The notes beneath the pieces are model-generated. The model saw only the letters and a list, made by a program, of their open reading frames with translations, searched no databases and was not told the origin of the DNA. DNA of 64,000 bases from Flavobacteriales bacterium (GTDB lineage: Bacteria > Bacteroidota > Bacteroidia > Flavobacteriales_F > PHOS-HE28), in the NCBI GenBank assembly GCA_016716605.1, contig JADJWA010000001.1, positions 1,240,001 through 1,304,000 of the forward strand, read 5' to 3'. Made by a program: the position numbers and the translations under genes. Below are positions 16,301-24,507 of this stretch, piece by piece. Each line of letters opens with the position of its first letter. Position 1 is the stretch's first letter.

Positions 16301-17512
16301 ACCAGCGGGCTGGGCTCGTGGACGCAAGGCATCACCGATAACTTCAACTGGACCCTGCAGAGCGGCAGCACGCCCACCAACAACACCGGTCCGACAGGCG
16401 ACCACACCACCGGTAGCGGCAACTACCTCTTCACCGAATCGAGCAGCCCCAACAACCCCGCGCGCACCGCCGAACTCTTCAGCCCCTGCATCGACCTGGA
16501 ACCGTATGCCAGCGCTGACCTGAGCTTCTGGTACCACATGTGGGGCACCACCATGGGCACCCTGAACGTGGATGTGTGGAACGGCACCGCCTGGACGCAG
16601 GCCGCATGGAGCCGCACGGGGAACCAGGGCAACAACTGGATGCAGGGCACGCTTTCGCTGAACCCTTGGCTTGGCCAGTCCATCCGCGTACGATTCCGGG
16701 GGATCACGGGCTCAGGCTCCACCAGCGACATGGCCATCGACGATATCCTGATCACCGGCAGCAACGAGGTGCAGGTGGCCGCACGCGTGGCGCTCGAAGG
16801 CGCTTATGATCCGGGCACCGGCTTGATGCGCGACAACCTGCGCGTGCTTCCTTCCTTCCCGCTCACTGAGCCATTCACCGCCTTGGGCTATGCGCATGTG
16901 GGCGGTGGCGGCGAAGCCGTGGCGGCGCCGGTGCTCACCACCACCGGGAACAATGCCATCGTTGATTGGGCGGTGGTGGAGCTGCGCAGCGGCGGCGAAC
17001 CGGCCACGGTGCTGTCCACGAGCAGCGCGCTGGTGCAGCGCGATGGCGATGTAGTGGCTAGCGATGGCCTCAACCCGGTGAGCTTCCCGGTGGCTCCGGG
17101 AAATTACCATGTGGCAATCCGTCACCGCAATCACTTGGGCGCGATGACGGCAACTCCCGTAGCCCTGAGCGCTGCCGCCACCACGGTCGATTTCCGGTTG
17201 GCCAGCTTGGCCACCTATGGCACCGAGGCGCGCAAGACCATCACCGGTGCATTCCCGGCAGAGGCCTTGTGGGCGGGCGATGTGACCTTCAACAGCGTGC
17301 TGCAGTACGTGGGCACCGACAACGACCGCGACCCCATCCTGGTGAGGATCGGTGGCAGCGTGCCCACCAACACGGCAAGCGGATATCTCCCGGAAGACGT
17401 GACCCTGGACGGCACTGTGCGCTACGTTGGCGATGGCAACGACCGCGACCCGATCCTTGTGAACATCGGCGGCAGCCTGCCCACGAACACGCGCGTGGAA
17501 CAACTGCCTTAA
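13385..17512 (+). CDS. Secreted reprolysin-like zinc metalloprotease, multidomain
   Basis: 1375 residues. The signal peptide MKSLALALSLLTAFTATA supports the start at 13385. After a propeptide-like region, the zinc site HEMGHQYGGNH (349-359) matches HExxHxxGxxH of reprolysin/M12B-type enzymes, with a Met-turn (ITIMGYAG) downstream. Then follow PKD/Ig-like modules (~440-810), a fibronectin-like module with PANGASGVGGGTPLTW, and a MAM/jelly-roll region (~960-1125, ending AIDDILITG). The C-terminus carries two copies of a D-x-N-DRDPIL-IGG motif and no recognisable T9SS sorting domain. Substrate unknown; likely exported and surface or extracellular. Confidence 0.88.
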   Translation: MKSLALALSLLTAFTATAQSRFWSELPAARAGQMPGERRIVPDRARTLSLDAEGLRTFLATVPVGSLEQVGSSSHLLELPLPGGGFAGFRFLEVPVMHPDLQARYPMIRTYTGLGLEDGALLKMDLTPHGLHAMVLTPSSDDWFIDPLIHGDAAHYQSYFKRDFRKQLPADFEACHYDQVNDIDAAQKQSREWIAQMGVDRVGDCQLRRYDLALACTGEYAAFHGSNTTNNDKSFAAAAMATSLNRVNGIYERDATLTMLLVANNDAIIYLNAATDPYTNSNGGTMLGENISTCNSVIGSANYDIGHVFSTGGGGVAYLNSPCTSNKAGGVTGQAEPVGDPFDIDYVAHEMGHQYGGNHSQNNNCNRAASAAVEVGSGITIMGYAGICSPDVASNSIAMFGGYSMQEIAANITTGASSGCPTTTALANAQPTANAGVDRVIPRSTPFILTGSATDANPGNVLSYSWEQMDNAVATQPPAATNTGGPAWVPLLPQATPVRYMPNLSAVIANTTPTWEVLSSVARTYNFRFTVRDNAVGGGCAKQDNMVVTVNGTAGPFVVTAPNTAVAWTALTSATVTWNVAGTNVSPVSCANVDILLSTDGGLTYPITLATATPNDGSQSITVPSNPTTTARVMVRANGNIFYDISNTNFTITVPATPDYSLSVTSATANACQPANSTYAVQVGSILGYSSAVTLGTAGLASGLSASFSPNPVTPGGSSTLTINGTGSVAPGTYNFTLTATSASGNKNLALTLEVIAPAGTVTLASPANGASGVGGGTPLTWNADPNAASYAIQIATDAGMTNIVETGNGLTATSYNTAVATQPLTTYYWRVQSSNACGFGTPSAIWSYTTSNCQPVTIRIVLDRYGAETTWNLQSSGGNVVASGGPYTNQAANGAYPQPDVNLCLPPGCYTLIVNDSFGDGLCCAYGSGYIAALDASGAPLASASTFTTTVSANFCLGTACISTLPFSESFTSGLGSWTQGITDNFNWTLQSGSTPTNNTGPTGDHTTGSGNYLFTESSSPNNPARTAELFSPCIDLEPYASADLSFWYHMWGTTMGTLNVDVWNGTAWTQAAWSRTGNQGNNWMQGTLSLNPWLGQSIRVRFRGITGSGSTSDMAIDDILITGSNEVQVAARVALEGAYDPGTGLMRDNLRVLPSFPLTEPFTALGYAHVGGGGEAVAAPVLTTTGNNAIVDWAVVELRSGGEPATVLSTSSALVQRDGDVVASDGLNPVSFPVAPGNYHVAIRHRNHLGAMTATPVALSAAATTVDFRLASLATYGTEARKTITGAFPAEALWAGDVTFNSVLQYVGTDNDRDPILVRIGGSVPTNTASGYLPEDVTLDGTVRYVGDGNDRDPILVNIGGSLPTNTRVEQLP

Positions 17513-17530
17513 CGAGACTGCTGAGATGCT

Positions 17531-17558
17531 AGCGGCCCGTGCGCATGCAAGGGCCGCT
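17531..17558. terminator. Bidirectional hairpin between convergent genes
   Basis: AGCGGCCC (17531-17538) pairs exactly with GGGCCGCT (17551-17558) around a 12-nt loop, between the metalloprotease stop and the efflux pump stop. Followed on the plus strand by TCTGTT, a weak T-tract. Confidence 0.6.
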
Positions 17559-17573
17559 TCTGTTGGAGCGCGT

Positions 17574-20500
17574 TCAACCAAGCGCAGGTGGCGCCGCTGG
17601 CGCCGCCCCCTGATCCCCGCTCGTCATTTGCCCGCGCACGGGCACCCACCGGTAAAGCACCTTGGTGAGCAGCAGGAACATCACCGGCACGATCACCAGT
17701 GTGAGGAAGGTGGCGAAGACGAGGCCGAAGATCACCGTCCAGCTCATGGGGCCCCAGAACACGGTGTTGTCGCCGCCGAGCACGAACTGCGGATCGAGCT
17801 CGCTGAAGAGGGTGAAGAAGTTGATGTTGATGCCGATGGCCAGCGGGATAAGGCCCAGCACGGTGGTGATGGCCGTGAGCAGCACCGGGCGCAAGCGGCG
17901 CGCGCCGGCATCCTCGATGGTGGCCAGCACCTCCGGCATCGGAAGGCGCTGATGCGGCTCCAAGCCCAGCTCCGCCTTGCGACGGCTCTGCAGCAGCATC
18001 ATGAAGTCAACGAGCACGATGGCGTTGTTCACCACGATGCCCGCCAGTGAGATGATGCCCACCATGGTCATCATGATCACGAACTCCATGCGGAAGATCA
18101 CCAGGCCCAGGAATACGCCGATCAGCGAGAACACCACACTGCTCACAATGATGCCCGGGATTGCCGCGCTGTTGAACTGCGCGACGATGATCATGAAGAT
18201 GAGGAAGACGGCGATCATGAGCGCGGTGCTCAGGAATGACATCTCCTTGGCCTGCTCCTTCAACTCGCCGGTGAACTCGTAGGTGAAGCGCGGGTCCTTC
18301 GGATAGCTCTCGAAGGCCGCGATAACCTCGTTCACCACTTGCTCCTTCTTGAACTCATCGGTGACATTGCTATGCACCTGCACCATGCGCTTCAGGTCCT
18401 TGCGTTTCACAGCGCTGAAGGTGCTGGTGTACGTGGGCGAGGCCAGCGCACTGATGGGCACTTGGCGGATCTGGCCGTTGGTCTGGTCGCGGAAGGTGAC
18501 ACGCATGCCCATGAGCACCTCTGGGTCGTAGCGGAATTCATCCTTCAGGCGGATGTTCACGGGGTAATCATCCTCGCCCTGCTTGTAGGTGCTCACCTCG
18601 CGGCCGTAGAGTGCTGTGCGCAGCGCATCGCCGATGGCCCAGGTGCTCACATTGTAGCGGCGTGCCTTCGCGCGGTCGATCACGATCGGCATCTCTGGCT
18701 TGCCCAGTTCGATGTCGAGCTTCAGCTCCTCCACCATGTCGATGTGCTGGTCCTTGAGGAACTCGCGCACCTTCTCGCCCTCGGCGATCAGCGCGTTCAC
18801 ATCATCGCCCTTGATCTCAAGGTTGATGGCCTTGGGCACGGGCGGGCCAGCTGGATCCTTGTCCACGATGAGGGTAACGCCCGGCACGCCGCGCACGGCT
18901 TCGCGGATCTCGTGCATCAGGTGCATGGAGCGCAGGCCACGGCGCTTGGCGAACTTCGCGAAGGTGACTTGCACGCGGCCCTTGTGCGGCGTGGCATCGA
19001 AGCTGGGTCCGCTCATGGGGTCGCTGGTGCCTTCGCCCACTTGCGCGATCACGCTGGTGACCATGAAGTTCCTCATCTTCTTCACCGTGCTGCCATCGTG
19101 CAGGGTGTCGTTCACTTCGTCGTTGTACTCCGGGCGATCGAGCACTTCCTTGATGCGGCGCTCCACTTCGAGCGTGGTGAGGTTGGTCTCATGGATATCG
19201 GTGCCGATGGGCTTCTCAACGAACACGTTCACATAGAGCGGCTCGTTCACCGGGAAGAAGAGCGTGTTGGGCGGGAAGATGCCCGTGAGCGCGAAGGAGA
19301 GGAACAGCAGCCCGATGGTGCCGAGGAACATCCAGCGCGGACGCCCGCCCTCCAGGACCCACACGAGGAAGGTGCGATAGCGCTGCTCCAATCGCGGCAT
19401 CGTGATGGTCTGGAAGCGCACGCTTGCGGGATAGAGCACAAAATGGTTCAGGTATCCGAAGAGACCGAAGGCCAGCGCGAGGTTGCCGAGCGTGAAGAGG
19501 AATTTGCTGTTCCCGAAGTGGCCGAGCAAGCTGAAGAGCAAGCCAAGGCCGGTCATCCACCCACCTACTTTGAACGTGAGGAAACGCGTGGGGCCTTCCT
19601 GCTTCACCTGCATGTAGCGTGACGCCAGCATGGGATTGATGATGAGGCCCACGAAGAGCGATGAGGCCAGCACCACCATGAGGGTGATGGGCAGGAACTT
19701 CATGAACTCACCCATGATGCCGGGCCATAGCAGCAGCGGGATGAAGACCGCCACCGTTGTCGCGGTGCTGGCGATGATGGGCCACGCCACTTCGCCGATG
19801 CCATTCTTCGCTGCGCGGATCGGGTTCTGCCCTTCGCCCATGAGGCGGTGGGTGTTCTCGATCACCACGATGCCGTTGTCCACCAGCATGCCCAGCGCGA
19901 GCACGAGGCTGAAGAGCACCATCATATTCAGTGTATAGCCCATGCTGTTGAGCACGATGAAGCTCAGCAGCATGCTCATGGGGATGGCGATGCCCACGAA
20001 TACCGCGTTGCGCAGGCCCAGGAAGAACATGAGCACGCCAACCACCAGCAGGATTCCGAAGATGATGGAGTTCTCCAGTTCATCCACCTGCGTGCGCGTC
20101 TGGTCGCTCATATCGCCGGTGATGGACACGTTGAGGTCGCGCGGCAGCACATCGCGTTGGAAGCGCGAGAGCTGCGCCTTCACGCTATCGCTCAGCACGA
20201 GCAGGTTCTTGCCGCTGCGCTTGATCACGTCCACCATCACCACAGGCTGACCGAACTCGCGGGCGAAGCTGGTGGGCTCCACGTAGGTGAAGGCCACCTC
20301 GGCAATCTCGCCCAAGCGCACGATCTCCAGGTTCTCTTGCTTCACGATGATCTCCTTCACTTCTTCGGGATCCGTGAATTCGCCGTTCACGCTCACGGTG
20401 CGGCGCATTCCATCGATCAGCACTTCGCCGCCGCTCACACTGAGGTTCTCGCTTTGCACGGCGCCAGCCACATCCTGGAAGCTGATCTGGCGCGCTTCCA

Positions 20501-21125
20501 TCTTCGGCAGGTCGAGGCTTATGCGCAGTTCCTTCTTCGGCACGCCGCGGATCTCCACCTTGTTCACCTCTTCAAGATCCTCCAGTTTGTCCTCTAGCTG
20601 CTCAGCCCACTTGTTCAATTGGTCAAGGCTGTAGTCGCCGCTGAGGTTGATGTTCATCACCGGCATCATCTCCGAGAAGTTCATCTCGAACACGCCGGGT
20701 TCTGCGGGCAGGTCTGTGGGGAAGTCGGGGTCGGCCTTGGCTTTGTCCACGGCGTCCTTCACTTTCCGCAGCGCCTCGGTGGGCGAAACGCTGAAGTCGA
20801 ACTTGACATGGATGGTGCTGTATCCCTGCACGCTCGTGCTCAGGATGTCATCGACGCCGGTGATGGTCTTGATCTCCTTCTCGATGGGGCGGGTGACCAG
20901 CTTCTCCATGTCCTCGGGCGCATTGCCCGGATAGAAGGTGCTCACGAAGATCTCCGGCGTGACCACTTCAGGGAAGGCCTCGCGCGGCATGCCTTGGTAG
21001 GCGTTCCAGCCGATAAGGGCGATGAGGATGCTGAGCACCATCACGGTGGCGCGGTTGTCCACCGCCCACGAGGAGATGCTGAAGCGCTTGCTGTCGGAAA
21101 GGGAATGGCCGTTGTCGTGTGACAT
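17574..21125 (-). CDS. RND-family efflux pump permease (AcrB-like)
   Basis: 1183 residues, longer than the usual ~1040. Inner-membrane proton-driven pump of the hydrophobe/amphiphile efflux type. It has the N-terminal membrane helix (ATVMVLSILIALIGWNAY), porter-domain sequences (FPEVVTPEIFVSTFYPGNAPEDMEKLVTRPIE), and the transmembrane signature LALGMLVDNGIVVIENTHR with the proton-relay Asp. The second half repeats the layout, ending in GIVVNNAIVLVDFM. Extra residues lie between the halves around 500-580, adding hydrophobic segments. The start at 21125 (MSHDNGHS) is preferred. It is the last gene of a tetR-tolC-adaptor-pump operon; substrate unknown. Confidence 0.93.
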   Translation of the reverse strand: MSHDNGHSLSDSKRFSISSWAVDNRATVMVLSILIALIGWNAYQGMPREAFPEVVTPEIFVSTFYPGNAPEDMEKLVTRPIEKEIKTITGVDDILSTSVQGYSTIHVKFDFSVSPTEALRKVKDAVDKAKADPDFPTDLPAEPGVFEMNFSEMMPVMNINLSGDYSLDQLNKWAEQLEDKLEDLEEVNKVEIRGVPKKELRISLDLPKMEARQISFQDVAGAVQSENLSVSGGEVLIDGMRRTVSVNGEFTDPEEVKEIIVKQENLEIVRLGEIAEVAFTYVEPTSFAREFGQPVVMVDVIKRSGKNLLVLSDSVKAQLSRFQRDVLPRDLNVSITGDMSDQTRTQVDELENSIIFGILLVVGVLMFFLGLRNAVFVGIAIPMSMLLSFIVLNSMGYTLNMMVLFSLVLALGMLVDNGIVVIENTHRLMGEGQNPIRAAKNGIGEVAWPIIASTATTVAVFIPLLLWPGIMGEFMKFLPITLMVVLASSLFVGLIINPMLASRYMQVKQEGPTRFLTFKVGGWMTGLGLLFSLLGHFGNSKFLFTLGNLALAFGLFGYLNHFVLYPASVRFQTITMPRLEQRYRTFLVWVLEGGRPRWMFLGTIGLLFLSFALTGIFPPNTLFFPVNEPLYVNVFVEKPIGTDIHETNLTTLEVERRIKEVLDRPEYNDEVNDTLHDGSTVKKMRNFMVTSVIAQVGEGTSDPMSGPSFDATPHKGRVQVTFAKFAKRRGLRSMHLMHEIREAVRGVPGVTLIVDKDPAGPPVPKAINLEIKGDDVNALIAEGEKVREFLKDQHIDMVEELKLDIELGKPEMPIVIDRAKARRYNVSTWAIGDALRTALYGREVSTYKQGEDDYPVNIRLKDEFRYDPEVLMGMRVTFRDQTNGQIRQVPISALASPTYTSTFSAVKRKDLKRMVQVHSNVTDEFKKEQVVNEVIAAFESYPKDPRFTYEFTGELKEQAKEMSFLSTALMIAVFLIFMIIVAQFNSAAIPGIIVSSVVFSLIGVFLGLVIFRMEFVIMMTMVGIISLAGIVVNNAIVLVDFMMLLQSRRKAELGLEPHQRLPMPEVLATIEDAGARRLRPVLLTAITTVLGLIPLAIGININFFTLFSELDPQFVLGGDNTVFWGPMSWTVIFGLVFATFLTLVIVPVMFLLLTKVLYRWVPVRGQMTSGDQGAAPAAPPALG

Positions 21126-21140
21126 GGGGCTAGTTGATGG

Positions 21141-21165
21141 CCGCAGAGGCACAGAGGCGCAGAGC
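21141..21165. repeat. Short 'CGCAGAGG' repeat between adaptor and pump genes
   Basis: Three near-copies of (C)GCAGAGG / CACAGAGG / CGCAGAGC stand in tandem in the 116-nt gap. The segment GAGGCGCAGAGC (21154-21165) is identical to 4995-5006 in the queA terminator, so this is a dispersed short repeat. Confidence 0.45.
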
Positions 21166-21241
21166 TCGCATTCGCTCAAGCTGCAATGTGCGATCCGTCA
21201 TCGGCCAAGGTTTATATCACTTGAATTCGTTTCATCCGTGC

Positions 21242-22417
21242 TCAAGCGCCCTTCAGCACTTGCACTTCCTGCTGATCAACCACTAGGCGCGCGCCCTGAT
21301 CGATCAGCGTCTCGCCGCCCTTGAGGCCGTTCTCTTCGCGCTGCACCAGCAACTCGCCTCCTTGCGCGCTCAACACCTTCACGAACTGCTTGCGTGTGCG
21401 CGCCTGTCCGCCGTTCTCTTCCAGCACGAACACGTAGGCTTGGCCGGCGCTGTTCTCCATCACCAGGCGGCTGGGCACCACCAGGGCTTCGGGCACGTCC
21501 ATGTCGCGGATGCGCACGTTAGCGAGTTGATTGGGACGGAGCTTGGTGCCGTTGTCCATGCGCAAGGTGGCCTTGAAGCTGCGGTTGTTGGGGTTGATGT
21601 ACTGGCCCACCTGGTCGATGGTGGCCATGAGCTTCTCACCGGTCTCGGGCAGCACCACTTCCACGGGATCTCCCACCTTCACTTTGGTGAGCAGGTCTTC
21701 TGCCAGGTCGCATTCGATGCTGGCCTTGCCCAGCGCCACCACGCGCGCAACCGGCTGCATGGGATTGGCCATATCGCCAAGATTGGAGAAGATCTCGTCC
21801 ACCACGCCGGCGAAAGGCGCACGCACCTCGGCGCCGCGCAGTTGCTCTTTAAGCGAAAGGAGTTGCGCTTCGCCCGCATCCTTGTTCGCCTTGGCCTGCA
21901 GGTATTGCACCTCGCTGCCGATCTTCTGCTGCCAGAGGCCTGCTTGCTTCTCGTACACCTTGCGCGCCAGTTCCACTTGCGCTTCGGCCTGACGGATGCT
22001 CTCGCGCAGCGCGTCGGTGTCGATATCGACGATCAATTGGCCCTTTGCCACGCTCTGCCCTTGCTGCGCTAGGATGCGGCGCACCTCACCGCCACTGGTG
22101 GTGTACACCAGCGCATTCTGGTCGGCGCGCACGCTGCCATGCGCTTCGGTCCAGTGCGCGAAGGGCTTCACCTGCAACGAGTAGGTGGTCACCATGGGCA
22201 GGGAGCGCTTCAGGTCAGGGTCGTTGGCCGCAAGCCAATTCTCGATCTCGGCGATGGACTTGTTGAGCTTGTCGCGTTCGGTCTTCAGCGAGTCGCGTGT
22301 GGCGCGCTTGGCCGTCAGCTGCGGTTCGGCATCGACGTTACCGCCGCCGCATGCTGCGAGCACTGCGATGAGCGGGAGGATCAGGAGTGATTGACGCATA
22401 GTCGTGTGGATGTTCAT
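21242..22417 (-). CDS. RND efflux periplasmic adaptor (membrane fusion protein)
   Basis: About 391 residues. A lipoprotein anchored by its N-terminus that links the inner-membrane pump to the TolC channel. Lipobox LAAC lies near residue 23 (17 if the second ATG at 22399 is used; both are plausible). A coiled-coil follows (DSLKTERDKLNKSIAEIENW), then the biotinyl-lipoyl-like half-motif GEVRRILAQQGQSVAKGQLI, an alpha-hairpin, and the second lipoyl half RGAEVRAPFAGVVDEIFSNLG, then beta-barrel and membrane-proximal domains. The start at 22417 is 8 nt after the tolC stop, which suggests translational coupling. Confidence 0.92.
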   Translation of the reverse strand: MNIHTTMRQSLLILPLIAVLAACGGGNVDAEPQLTAKRATRDSLKTERDKLNKSIAEIENWLAANDPDLKRSLPMVTTYSLQVKPFAHWTEAHGSVRADQNALVYTTSGGEVRRILAQQGQSVAKGQLIVDIDTDALRESIRQAEAQVELARKVYEKQAGLWQQKIGSEVQYLQAKANKDAGEAQLLSLKEQLRGAEVRAPFAGVVDEIFSNLGDMANPMQPVARVVALGKASIECDLAEDLLTKVKVGDPVEVVLPETGEKLMATIDQVGQYINPNNRSFKATLRMDNGTKLRPNQLANVRIRDMDVPEALVVPSRLVMENSAGQAYVFVLEENGGQARTRKQFVKVLSAQGGELLVQREENGLKGGETLIDQGARLVVDQQEVQVLKGA

Positions 22418-22425
22418 TGTCCGGT

Positions 22426-23754
22426 TCAGTAGAGATCGAGTGCGCGGCGCAGATCGGCACGAGCGGTGAGCAGTTCCACGAGGCGCTGCACGTATTGCTG
22501 TTGGGCCATGAGGCTGTTGCCGCGCTCCTGGGTCAGCTCGAAGCTGCTGGCGGCGCCCTGCCCGAACTTGATGCTGGTGCGCTCAACGATGCGCTGCGCG
22601 AGCAGCAGGTTGCGCTCTTCGGTGCGGTAGTTCTCGAAGGCGGTGCGGGCCTGACTGCGCGCGCGCTCCGCTTCGGCCAGCAAGCGCTGCTCGGTGGCGG
22701 TGCGGCTCACCTCCACTTGCTTCAGCGCGATGCTCGCCTGCTTCACCTTGTGATGCCTGCTGCCGCTGCTGATCACCGGCACATTGAGCTTGAGCCCCCA
22801 AACCGTGGTCGGATAGAACGGATAGGTGCCGCCGGGGTCGAAGTCGGGGCCATTCCATACCTGCTGGTGGCTGAGGAACCCGCCGAGGCTGGGCAGCTGC
22901 TTGCTGCGCTCATTGCGCATGTTCAGTGTCTGCAGGCGAACGAGGGTCTCGGCGCCCTGCAGCTCGATGTGCTGGGCAGGCTGGAAGGCCTGCTCGCTCA
23001 AGGCGGTCTCATCAGCATCGTTCAGCAATGCCTTCAGGTCATCCGTGAGCGTGATTGGCGTGCCTTGCGGGGCACCGAGGGTGAGCGCGAGCAGCATGCG
23101 CGCCACATTGGCCTGCTGCTGGAAGCTGTTCTCCAGGCTCGTGGTCTGCTCGAGCTGGATGGTGAGGCGGTCCACATCGGTCTCTTCGAGGAAGCCGGCC
23201 TCCAACATGGCCCGGGCCTCGCGGAGGCTCTGCTCGATCAGCGGGATGCCCTCGGCGGTGATCCGCGCGCCTTCCTCGGCAGCGAGCACGCCGTAGTAGG
23301 CTTTGGCGGCCTGGTTGCGCGCGTCAGCACGCGCCTTCTCCAATTCCTCGCGGCTCTGCTGGGCCAGGGCCTTGGTGGCTTTCAGGCCGATCAGGTAGCT
23401 GCCATCGAAGAGCAATTGGCTGAGGGTGGCTCCGGCGCTGGCGTTCCAGGGCAACCCGAACTGCGCGGCAACGAATTCGGGGCCCTGACCCGGCGTGAAG
23501 AAGTTCGGGATCAGCTGCGTGGGCACGTCGATGAAGTTCTGCAGCTGCACCTCGCCGTTGATCTGCGGAAGGCCGATGGCGGTGATCTCCTTCACGCGGT
23601 GCTGCATCTTCTCGGCTTCCAGCGCACTCGCTTGCACGGCGTAGGCCTGCTTCGCGGCCATATCCATGGCCTCCTTAAGCGTGAGGCTGATGGGGCCTTG
23701 GGCTTGCGTGGCGATGGCCGCTGCGGATATGAGGATGGTGATGGCTGTTCTCAT
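22426..23754 (-). CDS. TolC-family outer-membrane efflux protein
   Basis: 442 residues. The signal peptide MRTAITILISAAAIATQA-Q fixes the start at 23754. Two OEP repeats follow with long helices (LTLKEAMDMAAKQAYAVQAS at the start; QASIALKQVEVSRTATEQRL later) and a central barrel segment (GLPWNASAGATLSQLLFDGSYLI). It forms the outer-membrane duct of the RND system. Its ATG overlaps the TGA of tetR by 4 nt. A much longer open frame continues upstream, but that part is the tetR gene read out of frame. Confidence 0.93.
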   Translation of the reverse strand: MRTAITILISAAAIATQAQGPISLTLKEAMDMAAKQAYAVQASALEAEKMQHRVKEITAIGLPQINGEVQLQNFIDVPTQLIPNFFTPGQGPEFVAAQFGLPWNASAGATLSQLLFDGSYLIGLKATKALAQQSREELEKARADARNQAAKAYYGVLAAEEGARITAEGIPLIEQSLREARAMLEAGFLEETDVDRLTIQLEQTTSLENSFQQQANVARMLLALTLGAPQGTPITLTDDLKALLNDADETALSEQAFQPAQHIELQGAETLVRLQTLNMRNERSKQLPSLGGFLSHQQVWNGPDFDPGGTYPFYPTTVWGLKLNVPVISSGSRHHKVKQASIALKQVEVSRTATEQRLLAEAERARSQARTAFENYRTEERNLLLAQRIVERTSIKFGQGAASSFELTQERGNSLMAQQQYVQRLVELLTARADLRRALDLY

Positions 23755-24368
23755 CAGGCGCGTTCTTTCTTGGCTTTCTTCTCGAGGTAGGCGACGCCCT
23801 TCTTGCTGGCGATGCCACGGATGTGGTACTCGAAGTGCTTCCAGAGCACGTCGCTCAGGTTGAATCGGTCCGAAGGGAATACACGGCCGTCCCAGGTGGA
23901 ATCGATGCGCGCGATGTACAGGCGCGTGATCACCTCTACATCGAGGTCCTCGCGGTACAGGCCCTCGGCGATGCCCTTGCGCAGGTTGGAGCTCACACAT
24001 GTGTACACATCCTCCTGCTCGCGCTGCTCCATGATCTCCCACGCCTTGGGGTGGTACTTCTGAAGGTCGAACTGCACGCTGGGGTGCATGCTTCCGATCT
24101 GTCCCACGATGAACTTGGTGATCTCCTCGTTCTCGTCGATGGCGTTGAGGCTCCGTTCGCAGATGGCATTGATGGTCTCCCGGTGGAAGCCGCACACCGC
24201 GGCCACCGCCTGTTCCACCAGGTCGTTCTTGTCGGTGAAGTGCTCGTACAGCGTCTTCTTGCTCATGCGCAGCTGCGTGGCCACGTCGTCCATGGTCAGG
24301 CTCTTGATGCCCAAGCGCATGAAGAGCTTCAGCGACTGCTCCAGGATCTCTTGCTTCTTCGGGTCCAT
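23754..24368 (-). CDS. TetR/AcrR-family transcriptional regulator
   Basis: 204 residues. The N-terminal helix-turn-helix is LTMDDVATQLRMSKKTLYEHF (about 20-45) with the usual T-L-Y-x-H-F end; the remaining helices form a ligand-binding domain of unknown specificity. The start at 24368 (MDPKKQE) is chosen because the promoter lies upstream and homologues start here. It is the first gene of the efflux operon, so it probably represses its own promoter and thereby the tolC-adaptor-pump genes (inference from position). Confidence 0.92.
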   Translation of the reverse strand: MDPKKQEILEQSLKLFMRLGIKSLTMDDVATQLRMSKKTLYEHFTDKNDLVEQAVAAVCGFHRETINAICERSLNAIDENEEITKFIVGQIGSMHPSVQFDLQKYHPKAWEIMEQREQEDVYTCVSSNLRKGIAEGLYREDLDVEVITRLYIARIDSTWDGRVFPSDRFNLSDVLWKHFEYHIRGIASKKGVAYLEKKAKKERA

Positions 24369-24405
24369 TCCGGCGGGGTTGGGGAGGCGTTTTCGGAAAG
24401 GGGCG

Positions 24406-24437
24406 CAAACGTAGGGGACGCAGGAAACGAAATGCAA
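24406..24437 (-). promoter_or_regulatory. Promoter of the tetR-efflux operon
   Basis: Minus-strand TTG (24435-24437), 21 nt, then TACGTTTG (24406-24413), an exact TAnnTTTG box with the expected -33/-7 spacing. It lies 37 nt before tetR. The diverging DsbA-like gene begins 70-140 nt away on the other side. No clear operator palindrome was identified. Confidence 0.65.
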
Positions 24438-24487
24438 CATGAATCGTTTCCGGTGTGATGAACGGTGCTATTGCTGGATGAGCACCC

Positions 24488-24495
24488 GATCTTTC
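24488..24495 (+). promoter_or_regulatory. -7-like box (GATCTTTC) of DsbA-like gene
   Basis: GATCTTTC lies 12 nt before the ATG at 24508, the same spacing as at 1691-1711. It favours this start over the one at 24478, which would be upstream of it. Confidence 0.35.
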
Positions 24496-24507
24496 GGCCC
24501 GACCCGC

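Noticed and set aside
14897..16537. 546-codon minus-strand frame inside the metalloprotease gene
   Set aside because: The sense strand encodes recognised domains; the antisense product is low-complexity and Arg/Gly-rich.
24369..24507. TetR operator palindrome in the divergent region
   Set aside because: No convincing inverted repeat around the -7/-33 elements could be seen by eye.
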